DNA of 64,000 nucleotides from Pseudomonadales bacterium (GTDB lineage Bacteria > Pseudomonadota > Gammaproteobacteria > Pseudomonadales > Azotimanducaceae), in the NCBI GenBank assembly GCA_024234635.1, contig JACKNX010000010.1, forward strand, positions 90,557-154,556. The letters run 5' to 3'. Each line of letters opens with the position of its first letter. Positions within the stretch are counted from its first letter, which is position 1. This document shows positions 8,811 to 16,826 of this stretch, piece by piece. Position numbers and translations under genes: made by a program. The notes beneath the pieces were generated by a model. That model ran no database searches. It saw only the letters and a program-made list of their open reading frames with translations, and was not told the DNA's origin.

Positions 8811-9721
8811 ACCGTGCTTTCCTTGTTGCTGGACTCAGGATCCGTGACCAACCGGAGGTTGGCGGCGAACAGCGCAACCTCATCGACGACACGTCCGTGT
8901 TGATCGTGATGCAGCCAATGACCCGCCTCATCGATATTCAGCATGGTGTGACGTCGGAAATGCGCCTCCGTGCCTTCATGGCCAATGCGATGCGGATATC
9001 CCTGCGCCGCGTTGAGGATCAGCGTTGGACACTCGACCGCCTGCCAGAAGGCTACCGTATCTTCTGGCGGAATACCGTACAGGGACGGTCCGTGCGTGTA
9101 GTTGTCGAACTTCCAGCTGAACGTCCCGTCTTCGTTCTGGTGACTGCCATGTATCGTCAGATGCCTGGCCACCGCCTCGGTCAGCTGGGGATTCACCTGT
9201 CGCATGCGCTTGCAGGCAGCTTCCAGCGACGGATAGCGCCGAGGTGAGCGATCCGCCAGCGCGAGGGTCTGGCTTTCCCAGGCCCTTACCTTTTCGCGCA
9301 CGGACATGCCCTGGTACCAGCCTGGCCACAAACCTACGCCTTCGATCAGAACCAGGCCGGTGATCAGTTCCGGGAAGCCTCCGGCGAGCATGGCCGCAAC
9401 AGTTGCGCCCATCGAGTGCGCCACGACAACGCAGCCGGCCAGATCCCGCTGCTTCAGCAGCCTGACAAGATCATACACATAGTCGGCATGCCGGTAGGCG
9501 CCGCCACGGTGCCAGTCCGAATCACCGTGCCCCCGCAGATCCGGAGCGACGATGTGGAAATCAGCCTGGAATTCGCGCGCAAAATAATCCCAGGTATGGC
9601 AGTGATCCTGAACGCCATGCACAAGCAGCATCGGCGGCGCCGACGCGTTGCCCCAATCCAGATAGTGCAGACGCAGACGCTGTGAAAAGTAGTAGTGCGA
9701 ACTCGCGCGCGGTTCCAGCAT
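8807..9721 (-). CDS. Alpha/beta hydrolase in nitrile hydratase operon
   Basis: 304-residue alpha/beta-fold hydrolase of unknown substrate. The oxyanion region is LLVHGVQDH, the nucleophile elbow is AHSMGA (Ser near 100), and the late NIDEAGHWLHHDQ provides the catalytic His. It is the first enzyme gene after the LysR gene and overlaps the GH78-like gene by 4 bp (ATGA). It could act on an ester, amide or aglycone linked with nitrile metabolism, but this is inference from position only. No signal peptide. Confidence 0.9.
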   Translation of the reverse strand: MLEPRASSHYYFSQRLRLHYLDWGNASAPPMLLVHGVQDHCHTWDYFAREFQADFHIVAPDLRGHGDSDWHRGGAYRHADYVYDLVRLLKQRDLAGCVVVAHSMGATVAAMLAGGFPELITGLVLIEGVGLWPGWYQGMSVREKVRAWESQTLALADRSPRRYPSLEAACKRMRQVNPQLTEAVARHLTIHGSHQNEDGTFSWKFDNYTHGPSLYGIPPEDTVAFWQAVECPTLILNAAQGYPHRIGHEGTEAHFRRHTMLNIDEAGHWLHHDQHGRVVDEVALFAANLRLVTDPESSNKESTV

Positions 9722-9831
9722 ACGTATCGACCAATCCTCCCCGGCAAGCCTGGAACTACTGCTCTGAATCGCGACCGTGACGCGTCGCGACTTCCTGCCC
9801 GCGCGCGAGGCGGGGGCCTGTGCAGGCCGCG

Positions 9832-10719
9832 CTACACCCCATCCAGCCGCAGACGCAATTCCGCGGCCGCACTGGTGAATTCCTCAAATAGCCAGTCATA
9901 AACCACCCGCAACCGGCGCACTCGATGCAGATCCTGGCGCACGAGCAGCCACACGGGCCCCGAGAGGACAGTACTGGACTGCGCAATTAACTCCAGCGCC
10001 GGGGCAGCATCGCCGAGTACTCGCGGCAATTCGCCCACGCCGTCGAGTTCCACCAGCAAAGTCAGCTGCCGGCTCGCCGACGTCACGACGGTGCGCTCAG
10101 CCAACCCGGCAAGCGCCGGATATCGCGTTCGCCATTCGTCCTCGAGCAGCAGATCGGGATCGTTCAGCGTCAGCCACGGCAGTTTAACCTCTGGCGACGC
10201 TGGACTCACGCGCGCCGCGGTTCCACTTCGCGTGTACAGCCCTGTTTCAAAGCGACCCAGCATGCGGGCGATCCACTGCGGATCGGGCATGGACTGCCCA
10301 CTGATGCGGATATCCGCCGGTTGCTGGCGGGTTTGGGCCGGCAGATGAAGATCCAGTCCGGGATGACGCTGGAACAACGCGGGTAAGCGGCTGCTCAGCC
10401 AGGGTACCAGGTAATCCGGCAAGGCCAGGGAAACCGTCCCCGACACATCGCCCTCGGCTCCCGCCGGGTTCGAGCCGATTTCCTGCAGCTCCGCCTGCAA
10501 TGGGCGCAGACGCTCCGCGAGTCGCTCACCAGCTGGCGTCAGCACCGCTCCGGCGGCATTGCGCTCCAGAAGCTGCACGCCGAGCCGCCTCTCCAGCTCA
10601 TCCAGCCGGCGGGTGACCGTGGACGGGCTGGTCGCCAGCTGGTTGGCGGCAACCCGCACCGTACCGACTTCCGCTACCACGCAGAAGATCCGATAGGCAT
10701 CCCAGTCCATACCCCGCAT
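9832..10719 (-). CDS. LysR-family transcriptional regulator
   Basis: Predicted activator/repressor with an N-terminal winged helix (MDWDAYRIFCVVAEVGTVRVAANQL, then STVTRRLDELERRLG) and a C-terminal effector-binding domain. ATG at 10719 is chosen because GGAGG stands about 6 nt upstream. The frame is open up to 10818, but that extra N-terminus (MERRSMRDSAGNRN) is encoded by an interspersed repeat and is unlikely to be translated. It lies on the same strand 110 nt before the alpha/beta hydrolase, so it may govern, or be co-transcribed with, the nitrile hydratase cluster. 295 residues. Confidence 0.9.
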   Translation of the reverse strand: MRGMDWDAYRIFCVVAEVGTVRVAANQLATSPSTVTRRLDELERRLGVQLLERNAAGAVLTPAGERLAERLRPLQAELQEIGSNPAGAEGDVSGTVSLALPDYLVPWLSSRLPALFQRHPGLDLHLPAQTRQQPADIRISGQSMPDPQWIARMLGRFETGLYTRSGTAARVSPASPEVKLPWLTLNDPDLLLEDEWRTRYPALAGLAERTVVTSASRQLTLLVELDGVGELPRVLGDAAPALELIAQSSTVLSGPVWLLVRQDLHRVRRLRVVYDWLFEEFTSAAAELRLRLDGV

Positions 10720-10764
10720 ACCCACCTCCAACGTGGAATTTTCGATTGCCGGCGCCGATGCCTG

Positions 10765-10863
10765 ACAGCTGGCCACGTTGCGATTGCCAGCGCTGTCGCG
10801 CATGGAACGTCGTTCCATGAGAGGCTGCAGGAACAGCCTCTCATGGACTTTTCTCAGCAGCCG
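10765..10863 (+). repeat. Interspersed repeat, copy D (partial)
   Basis: Shares a 24-bp core (10777-10800) exactly with copies at 18079-18102 and, inverted, 34594-34617. After the core come two nested hairpins: CATGGAAC/GTTCCATG (10801-10819) and CATGAGAGGCTG/CAGCCTCTCATG (10816-10845), sharing a CATG. The end with the CCGCTTGATAAGTT terminus is missing here. It lies over the falsely extended N-terminus of the LysR gene. Confidence 0.75.
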
Positions 10864-10904
10864 TCCGCTTCGCCGACTCGCGCCAGACGCAGCATTCTCC
10901 GCTG

Positions 10905-10949
10905 CCTTCGCAAGCCAGCCATCCTGGCTGGCATCCAGGCTGGTTTTTT
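10905..10949 (+). terminator. Hairpin followed by T6
   Basis: AGCCAGCC-ATCC-TGGCTGG and an alternative CCAGCC...GGCTGG pairing are followed directly by TTTTTT (10944-10949). It reads rightward, yet no rightward gene precedes it; it may end an unannotated transcript or read-through from the repeat. Confidence 0.5.
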
Positions 10950-10974
10950 CATCAGCCTGCCTATCAGGATCAGC

Positions 10975-11041
10975 GGTGTTGCATAAATGAAATTAGGTGT
11001 TGCAAAAAAGACGGTTGCACTATGTGTTACCCAAGGTAACA
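10975..11041. promoter_or_regulatory. Direct repeats at 21-bp spacing and palindrome, possible operator cluster
   Basis: GGTGTTGCA occurs at 10975-10983 and again at 10996-11004, exactly two helical turns apart, with a weaker CGGTTGCA at 11012. A palindrome TGTTACC-CAA-GGTAACA follows at 11025-11041. The block lies about 260-320 bp upstream of the LysR start and is AT-rich. The binding protein is not known; the LysR product or another regulator are options. Confidence 0.4.
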
Positions 11042-11150
11042 TGCATATCCAAGGTCTGGTCTGAAACGGTAACAAAAAAACTGATTAGACGTTTCGAATA
11101 AGCACAGTTAGGAACCAAGTGATTGTCGTTTCGTTCACTTGGGCAGTTAA

Positions 11151-11199
11151 GAGGGATACCCGATCCTCCCCTCCCTCCCCTCCCCTTCGGGTATCCCTC
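11151..11199 (-). terminator. 13-bp stem with G-quadruplex-capable loop after Rieske gene
   Basis: GAGGGATACCCGA (11151-11163) pairs exactly with TCGGGTATCCCTC (11187-11199). The 23-nt loop is C-rich on the plus strand; read on the minus strand, which is the transcript of the Rieske gene ending at 11234, it has four runs of three or four G separated by single A, a strong G-quadruplex motif. A role in transcript ending or stability is likely but inferred. Confidence 0.6.
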
Positions 11200-11233
11200 G
11201 AATCTTCCAGCGGCTGGAGGCGATATTTTCGCC

Positions 11234-12055
11234 TCAGCCCTGTTTCTCCGTCGGCAAAACCCAGACTTCCCCCGCCACTTCGCTGACACCAAAGCCGCTT
11301 GCCAGCGTTCCCGACATTCCCTTCCGGCACACGCCGGTCGACACGTCGAAACGAAATCCATGCCAGGGACAGACAATTTCCCCCGCGTCGATTGCTGCGT
11401 TCTCCAGCGGCGCCCCCATGTGCGGACATCGGGCCGAAAGCGCCTGATAGCCGTTCGCCGACCGGACGACAAGCAATTCGCGACCGCCAATCCTGACAGG
11501 CATGGGTAACCGCAGTTCGGCAGCCGGACCAAGATTGACCGGCGCAAGCGCCGCCGGAATGGGGTTGACCCGCCTATCCAGGAGCGCCTGACGAGCCACC
11601 ATCATCGCTTCGTCCTCGTCATACAACGTGGCATACAGGCTGGCGTACGCGCGCCCGACGCTCTCGCGGGCGGACGCTGCAAGTCCGGGGACAAAAAAGT
11701 CGACCACAACATCTATTTCCCGCGCGGCCCGCTCAACCACATACGTCCAGATTTCGGCGCCAGCGTGCGGTCCCTCGAGGTTGCGCGTCACCCAGCGGCG
11801 CTGCGCGGCACTCAGCCGGAGTTCGAGCAGCGATTCACGACCTGCACTGTCGGTCGCCCGCGCACGCCAGCCCCATGGCCCGGCCTCCAGGCAGACGATC
11901 GACGTGAATGACGATGCATGCAGGTGCGGCAGATGCGCCCAGTCGAGCGCATTCTCGAACATACGTTCCAGACTGACGCCGAGACTGCGTTGCCAGGTAC
12001 CCACGTGATCCACGCGGGACCCTTCATACGGCGGCTGGAATGACTGTTCCGGCAT
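11234..12055 (-). CDS. Rieske oxygenase-like protein with inverted domain order
   Basis: 273-residue protein joining a mononuclear-iron (SRPBCC-type) domain and a Rieske [2Fe-2S] domain. The catalytic motif N35-x2-D38-x2-H41-x4-H46 (ENALDWAHLPHLH) is at the N-terminus, while the Rieske ligands C210-x-H212 and C229-x2-H232 are near the C-terminus. Classical ring-hydroxylating alpha subunits have the reverse order and are longer. Substrate unknown; it would need a separate reductase. It lies 18 nt after ileS on the same strand, so the two may share a transcript. No Shine-Dalgarno of note before the ATG. Confidence 0.85.
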   Translation of the reverse strand: MPEQSFQPPYEGSRVDHVGTWQRSLGVSLERMFENALDWAHLPHLHASSFTSIVCLEAGPWGWRARATDSAGRESLLELRLSAAQRRWVTRNLEGPHAGAEIWTYVVERAAREIDVVVDFFVPGLAASARESVGRAYASLYATLYDEDEAMMVARQALLDRRVNPIPAALAPVNLGPAAELRLPMPVRIGGRELLVVRSANGYQALSARCPHMGAPLENAAIDAGEIVCPWHGFRFDVSTGVCRKGMSGTLASGFGVSEVAGEVWVLPTEKQG

Positions 12056-12073
12056 GCTGCTGCGCCCGGCCGA

Positions 12074-15000
12074 TCAAACGACGGCCGCCCGCTCCAGCGC
12101 AAATTCGAAGCGCCCGCCATCCAGGTCCACGGTGAAGCCGCGAACCTCGGCATCGGCAGTGGCGTCAACAGCCAGCGTTTCCTTGCAGATAGTCGCGAGA
12201 TGCTCCTCCAGAACGCGCTGTATTGACGCGTCCGCGTGATACCGCAAGCGGATGCGGTCAGCGACATGCAGACCGCTGTCCTTACGTGCCTGCTGCACTG
12301 CGCGCGTGATCTCCCGTGCCTGGCCGCCACGAATCAATGTCTCCGTGAGACGACAGTCCAGATCGATACCGACAACGGAATTGGACAGTATGTTGGCGCC
12401 CGGCTTCGGCTTCTGCAGCACGTCAATTTCCTCGCGCGAGAACGATTCACCGCCTATTTCGACCATGCCCGTCTCACGCAACCCCCGGATGGCGGCCATA
12501 TCGAGCGCCGTGATCTGCTGCTGAAACGCCTTCATGCGCTTACCCAGGCGTTTACCCAGCACCGGGAAGTTCGGCTTGGCGACCAGTTCGATATAGGCCC
12601 CCTCGTCCCGTTCGAAGCCAACGGATTGCACGTTGAGCTCCCGCTTGATCGTCTCCGCCAGCTCCGGAATGTCCGCCAGCGCGGCACCCGCCTCACCCAC
12701 CACCGTGAGCCTGGCGAGCGGCGTACGCAGATTGATCCGCTCCGCTTCGCGCTTCTGTCTGCCGAGCAGAACGACCTGCTGCATCAATCCAACCGCTCGC
12801 TCCAGGGCCGGTTCACGCGCAGTCGAATCCGCCTCCGGATAGGTACACAGATGTACTGATGCCTCCGCGTCCGGGGCTTTCACCAGCCCGGTCAACTGGC
12901 GATAGAGGTAGTCCGAGAGAAACGGGGAAAACGGCGCCATGATGCGACTGAGTTCAACCAGCACCGTATAAAGCGTCGCAAAGGCCGACTGCTTGTCCGC
13001 CGACAGGCCGGCCTCCCAGAACCTGGCACGGTTCAGACGAATGTACCAGTTTGTCAGATCCTCGATGAAATCCAGCAACTGTGGCACTACCGCATAGAGG
13101 CGATAACCCTCCATCTCTTCCCGCACGCCGGCTTTCAGGGTCTGCAACCGGGACAGGATCCAGCGGTCGAGAATATTGCCGGCACCTGCACCGGAGGCGT
13201 CCGGGGTCCAGCCATCAATCTCCACATAGGTACGCAGGAATGCGTAGGCGTTGTACCAGGGCAGCAGGACGCGACGGACCATGTCCCGCACGCCATTGTC
13301 GGAAAACCGTTGCTCTTCCGCCTTCACCAGCCCGGAAGTGATCAGGTACAACCGCAGCGCATCAGCGCCGTACCGCTCCATCAGTTCATCGGGCGGGGTG
13401 TAGTTGCGCAGCCGCTTCGACATCTTCTTGCCGTCCTCGGCCAGCACCATGCCGTTGACGATGACGTTGCGAAACGCAGGCTTGTCAAACAGTGCCACCG
13501 ACAGCACGGTCAGTGTGTAGAACCAGCCACGGGTCTGATCCAGACCTTCCGCGATGAATTCAGCGGGAAAGCCGTCGGCGAACAGCGAGGCGTTCTCGAA
13601 CGGATAATGAAGCTGCGCGTAGGGCATGGAGCCCGACTCGAACCAGCAGTCGAGCACTTCGGGTACGCGCCTGTACACTCCCTCCTCACCCGGCCGCGTA
13701 AAGGTCAGCGGATCCACGTGTTCCCTGTGCATGTCCTCGACACGTACCCCGGTAAGCTCTTCGAGTTCATCCAGCGATCCGACACAGCACTCACTGCCGG
13801 TAACGTCGTTCACCCAGATCGGAATGGGCGTGCCCCAGACGCGGTTGCGCGAGATCGCCCAGTCGATGGCGTTCTGCAGCCAGTTGCCAAAACGCCCGTC
13901 ACGCAGGTGATCCGGCACCCAGTGGATACCGGCGTTTGCCGCCAGCAGGCGATCGCGCAACGCCGTTACCCGCACATACCAGGACGGAATCGCGCGATAG
14001 ATCAGCGGTGTGTCCGAGCGGTAACAGAAGGGATAACTGTGATTGATGGTGTCGTGGCGATACAGCACACCGGTCGCCTTCAGCGCGCGGATGATGTCGG
14101 CATCAGCTTCCTTGACGTACCGACCGGCGAAGTCCGGGACGTCGTCCGTGAATTTGCCTTCCAGCGTCACCGGACAGACGAAGGCTTCGATGCCCGCGCC
14201 CTGTACGATGCGGTAGTCATCCTCACCAAACGCTGGCGCCTGATGCACCAGCCCGGTACCGCTTTCCGTGGTCACGTAGTCATCCATGACAACCACAAAC
14301 GCACCGCGTTGCGCTTCCTCCGAAAAATACGGGAACAGCGGCTCATAGCGGCGCCCCACCAGATCCCTGCCCGCACAGGTTGCCTCCACCTCCAGCCCCG
14401 GGTAATCCGTCAGCCTCGCCGTTGCGATATAGAAGCGCACGCCGCGTTCAGCATCCCGCACCCGCGCGTACTCGATATCCGGCCCTACGCACACCGCAAG
14501 GTTTGATGGCAAAGTCCAGGGAGTGGTCGTCCAGATCGCCAGACTCGCATCCTCATCCTCCAGCTTGAGGAGTACCGTAATGGCGGGATCCTGAACATCC
14601 ATGTAGTTGGACGTCGCCTCGAAATTCGACAGGGGCGTCGCCAGCGCCGTGGACACCGGCATCACTTTGACGCCACGGTAGATAAGGCCCTTGTCCCAGA
14701 GTTGACGCACGACCCACCACACGGACTCCATGAACCAGGGGTCCATCGTCTTGTAGTCGTTGTCGAAATCCACCCAGCGACCCAGGCGGGTGATCGTTGT
14801 ACGCCACTCGCTGACATAGCGTTGCACAATGGCCCGGCACTGGTTGTTGTAGCCGGCGACTCCGAGTTCAGCGACCGCCTGCTGTGCCGACATGTTCAGC
14901 TTTTTATCGATCTCGTGCTCAATCGGCAGTCCGTGACAGTCCCAGCCGAACCGGCGCAGCACGTGATGACCACGCATCGTCCAGTAGCGCGGCACGATGT

Positions 15001-15199
15001 CCTTGATGGTGCTGGCGACGATATGGCCGTGATGCGGCAGTCCCGTGGCAAAGGGTGGACCGTCATAGAAAATGTAGGGCTTGCCGCCTTCCGTGTTCTT
15101 CAGAGTGCGGGCAAAAATCGATTCCCGCTCCCAGAATCCGAGCACTTCGTGTTCGGCATCCACGAAGGAAAACGCGCTGTTGGCCGTCGGTTCGGTCAT
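12074..15199 (-). CDS. ileS: Isoleucyl-tRNA synthetase, eukaryotic-like type (IleRS2)
   Basis: Charges tRNA-Ile with isoleucine in the cytoplasm. At 1041 residues it is longer than the usual bacterial type 1 enzyme (about 940), and the N-terminal course FYDGPPFATGLPHHGHI with RFGWDCHGLPIEHE matches the type 2 (eukaryote-like) form. The HIGH motif appears as HHGH (56-59) and KMSKR is at about 590. Type 2 enzymes are known for natural resistance to mupirocin. It is divergent from the luciferase-like gene at 15375; the 175-nt gap should hold both promoters. Confidence 0.96.
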   Translation of the reverse strand: MTEPTANSAFSFVDAEHEVLGFWERESIFARTLKNTEGGKPYIFYDGPPFATGLPHHGHIVASTIKDIVPRYWTMRGHHVLRRFGWDCHGLPIEHEIDKKLNMSAQQAVAELGVAGYNNQCRAIVQRYVSEWRTTITRLGRWVDFDNDYKTMDPWFMESVWWVVRQLWDKGLIYRGVKVMPVSTALATPLSNFEATSNYMDVQDPAITVLLKLEDEDASLAIWTTTPWTLPSNLAVCVGPDIEYARVRDAERGVRFYIATARLTDYPGLEVEATCAGRDLVGRRYEPLFPYFSEEAQRGAFVVVMDDYVTTESGTGLVHQAPAFGEDDYRIVQGAGIEAFVCPVTLEGKFTDDVPDFAGRYVKEADADIIRALKATGVLYRHDTINHSYPFCYRSDTPLIYRAIPSWYVRVTALRDRLLAANAGIHWVPDHLRDGRFGNWLQNAIDWAISRNRVWGTPIPIWVNDVTGSECCVGSLDELEELTGVRVEDMHREHVDPLTFTRPGEEGVYRRVPEVLDCWFESGSMPYAQLHYPFENASLFADGFPAEFIAEGLDQTRGWFYTLTVLSVALFDKPAFRNVIVNGMVLAEDGKKMSKRLRNYTPPDELMERYGADALRLYLITSGLVKAEEQRFSDNGVRDMVRRVLLPWYNAYAFLRTYVEIDGWTPDASGAGAGNILDRWILSRLQTLKAGVREEMEGYRLYAVVPQLLDFIEDLTNWYIRLNRARFWEAGLSADKQSAFATLYTVLVELSRIMAPFSPFLSDYLYRQLTGLVKAPDAEASVHLCTYPEADSTAREPALERAVGLMQQVVLLGRQKREAERINLRTPLARLTVVGEAGAALADIPELAETIKRELNVQSVGFERDEGAYIELVAKPNFPVLGKRLGKRMKAFQQQITALDMAAIRGLRETGMVEIGGESFSREEIDVLQKPKPGANILSNSVVGIDLDCRLTETLIRGGQAREITRAVQQARKDSGLHVADRIRLRYHADASIQRVLEEHLATICKETLAVDATADAEVRGFTVDLDGGRFEFALERAAVV

Positions 15200-15374
15200 C
15201 GTCCTGGCATGGAAGTTGTCGAGCCGCGCATTTTAGCCACTTTTCCTCCTGCTTTTTCTCCCAGCGTTCGCGCTTCCACCGACGACAGACCTGATTACCC
15301 AGGGGCGTGCACGCCTGCCGGGGATTGTGCATAGTCACCCCGGTCATGCCTGAAACAGAAAACGAGGTTCTTCC

Positions 15375-16244
15375 ATGAAGTTTGGCGCCGTCCTGCCCCA
15401 CAATGAAATCGGCACAGATCCGGGTGCCATGAAAGCCTACGTGCAGGGCCTTGAGGCGCTGGGCGCCTCCCACCTGCTCATCTATGACCATGTCCTCGGC
15501 GCCGATCCTGATCGTCCGGGTGGGTTCAATGGGGTGTACGACAAGGACACCGCGTTTCACGAACCGCTCACCACGCACGCTTTCATCGCCGCCGTCACGA
15601 ACTCGCTGGAACTCGTAACCACGGTGCTGATCCTGCCGCAGCGCCAGGCTGCGCTGGTCGCCAAACAGACCGCCGAAGTAGCGATCCTGTCGAACAATCG
15701 CTTCCGCCTCGGTGTGGGGATCGGCTGGAACGCCGTGGAGTACGAAGCGTTGGGCGTACCGTTCAGCAACCGCGGCGCGCGCCTGGATGAGCAGGTGCGT
15801 CTGCTCAAGACGCTGTGGCGGGAAGACAGCGTCACCTTCAACGGGCACCTGCACACCGTGACACTGGCAAGCATCAATCCCAGGCCCTCGAAGCCAATAC
15901 CGGTGTGGTTCGGCGGCTCCGCGCCAGCAGCGCTGACACGGTGCGCGGTGCTCGGCGACGGCTGGATGCCGCTGATGGGACCCTCCGACAAGGCTGCCGA
16001 GTGCGTCACGATGTTGCGTGAAACCCGGGAAGCCGCGGGGCTCAACTGGGCTTCCTTCGGTATCCAGGGCCAGGCCCAGTTTGCTGGTGGCACGCCGGAG
16101 CGATGGCACGGTCATGCCAGCAAATGGAAAGCGCTTGGCGCCACGCACCTGGCCGTTGCCACGCACAATGCAGGACCGACGAACGTCGACGGTCATCTGG
16201 AGAGGGTTAAAAATTACCTCGAGGCGGTGGGCGATCTCGCCTGA
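15375..16244 (+). CDS. LLM-class (luciferase-like, F420-type) oxidoreductase
   Basis: 289-residue TIM-barrel flavin/F420-dependent oxidoreductase. Family signs are the MKFGAVLPHNEIGTDP start, IYDHVLG, the segment LVTTVLILPQRQAALVAKQTA, GRFRLGVGIGWN-like LGVGIGWNAVEY, and the SINPRPSKPIPVWFGG stretch. Such enzymes reduce or oxidise diverse small molecules, so the substrate cannot be given. GAGG lies 7 nt before ATG. It ends ahead of a perfect hairpin facing the DUF6316-like gene. Confidence 0.9.
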   Translation: MKFGAVLPHNEIGTDPGAMKAYVQGLEALGASHLLIYDHVLGADPDRPGGFNGVYDKDTAFHEPLTTHAFIAAVTNSLELVTTVLILPQRQAALVAKQTAEVAILSNNRFRLGVGIGWNAVEYEALGVPFSNRGARLDEQVRLLKTLWREDSVTFNGHLHTVTLASINPRPSKPIPVWFGGSAPAALTRCAVLGDGWMPLMGPSDKAAECVTMLRETREAAGLNWASFGIQGQAQFAGGTPERWHGHASKWKALGATHLAVATHNAGPTNVDGHLERVKNYLEAVGDLA

Positions 16245-16327
16245 AATCGGCTCGCTGAACGCCTGGCCGGGATCCAGCCGGTGCATTGCTCACTCGGTGC
16301 GACTGCCCGCGTGCCGGAAAATGTCGC

Positions 16328-16357
16328 GGGATGACATCGCATCAGCGATGTCATCCC
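16328..16357. terminator. Bidirectional hairpin between convergent genes
   Basis: GGGATGACATCGC pairs perfectly with GCGATGTCATCCC over an ATCA loop, between the rightward oxidoreductase gene (ends 16244) and a leftward small gene (ends 16387). No long T-run on either side. Confidence 0.65.
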
Positions 16358-16386
16358 TGGAGAGCCGCGGCCTCGCCGCGCAACGG

Positions 16387-16671
16387 TCAACCCGCTCCGA
16401 CGGCGCGGGTGAACTGCGGAACGATCTGTCGACCGTGATCCCTTGCTTCGACGATGAACGCGCAGATCACCACCTTTGATTGCTTACCCGGGCACATCGG
16501 CGCCAGACGGTCACGCAGGCGTCGCGCATCCCGATCCGCATCCGCATGAGATGGATAGGGCCCCAGTTCGATTCCTTCCCGGGTGCTGAAATACCAGAAT
16601 CCATCGCTGGCGAAAGTACGCTGCGACCGGAACCAGGCGTGATCGGGCTCGTTTCGACGGTGGACTTGCAT
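16387..16671 (-). CDS. Small DUF6316-like protein
   Basis: 94-residue protein with a central DGFWYFSTREGIELGPYPS motif. This W-F-TREG-GPF pattern is that of the DUF6316 family, which is common in Gammaproteobacteria and has no assigned role. It ends soon after a basic, cysteine-containing tail (APMCPGKQSK). AAGGAAG lies 6 nt upstream of the ATG. It is divergent from the MFS exporter gene at 16827. The function is unknown. Confidence 0.75.
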   Translation of the reverse strand: MQVHRRNEPDHAWFRSQRTFASDGFWYFSTREGIELGPYPSHADADRDARRLRDRLAPMCPGKQSKVVICAFIVEARDHGRQIVPQFTRAVGAG

Positions 16672-16826
16672 ACTGCTTCCTTACAAACCTCCTGATGCCA
16701 AGTGTGTTTGCTCCCCCAAACGCGGTCTGTAAGACTGATGTAGCAATTTGTCAGTGACAGACCAGGAAAGGGTTTGCAAAGTCCCAACAGGAATTCATCC
16801 CGGACCCTCCCGAGGCGGCTTGTGCA

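Larger units (their letters stand above)
10720..11233. other. 514-nt non-coding stretch upstream of the LysR/nitrile hydratase cluster
   Basis: No convincing gene. It holds a repeat copy (10765-10863), a T-run-bearing hairpin (10905-10949), a strikingly AT-rich part (about 10950-11150) with direct repeats and a palindrome, and a hairpin with a C-rich loop (11151-11199) behind the leftward Rieske gene. The AT-rich part contrasts with the GC-rich surroundings and may be acquired DNA or a regulatory region. Confidence 0.7.

Noticed and set aside
10854..11075. 73-codon leftward frame in the AT-rich gap before the LysR gene
   Set aside because: No domain, no ribosome site, low similarity to any pattern I recognise.
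13310..14506. 398-codon rightward frame inside ileS
   Set aside because: It is antisense to a clear aminoacyl-tRNA synthetase; long antisense frames are common in GC-rich DNA.
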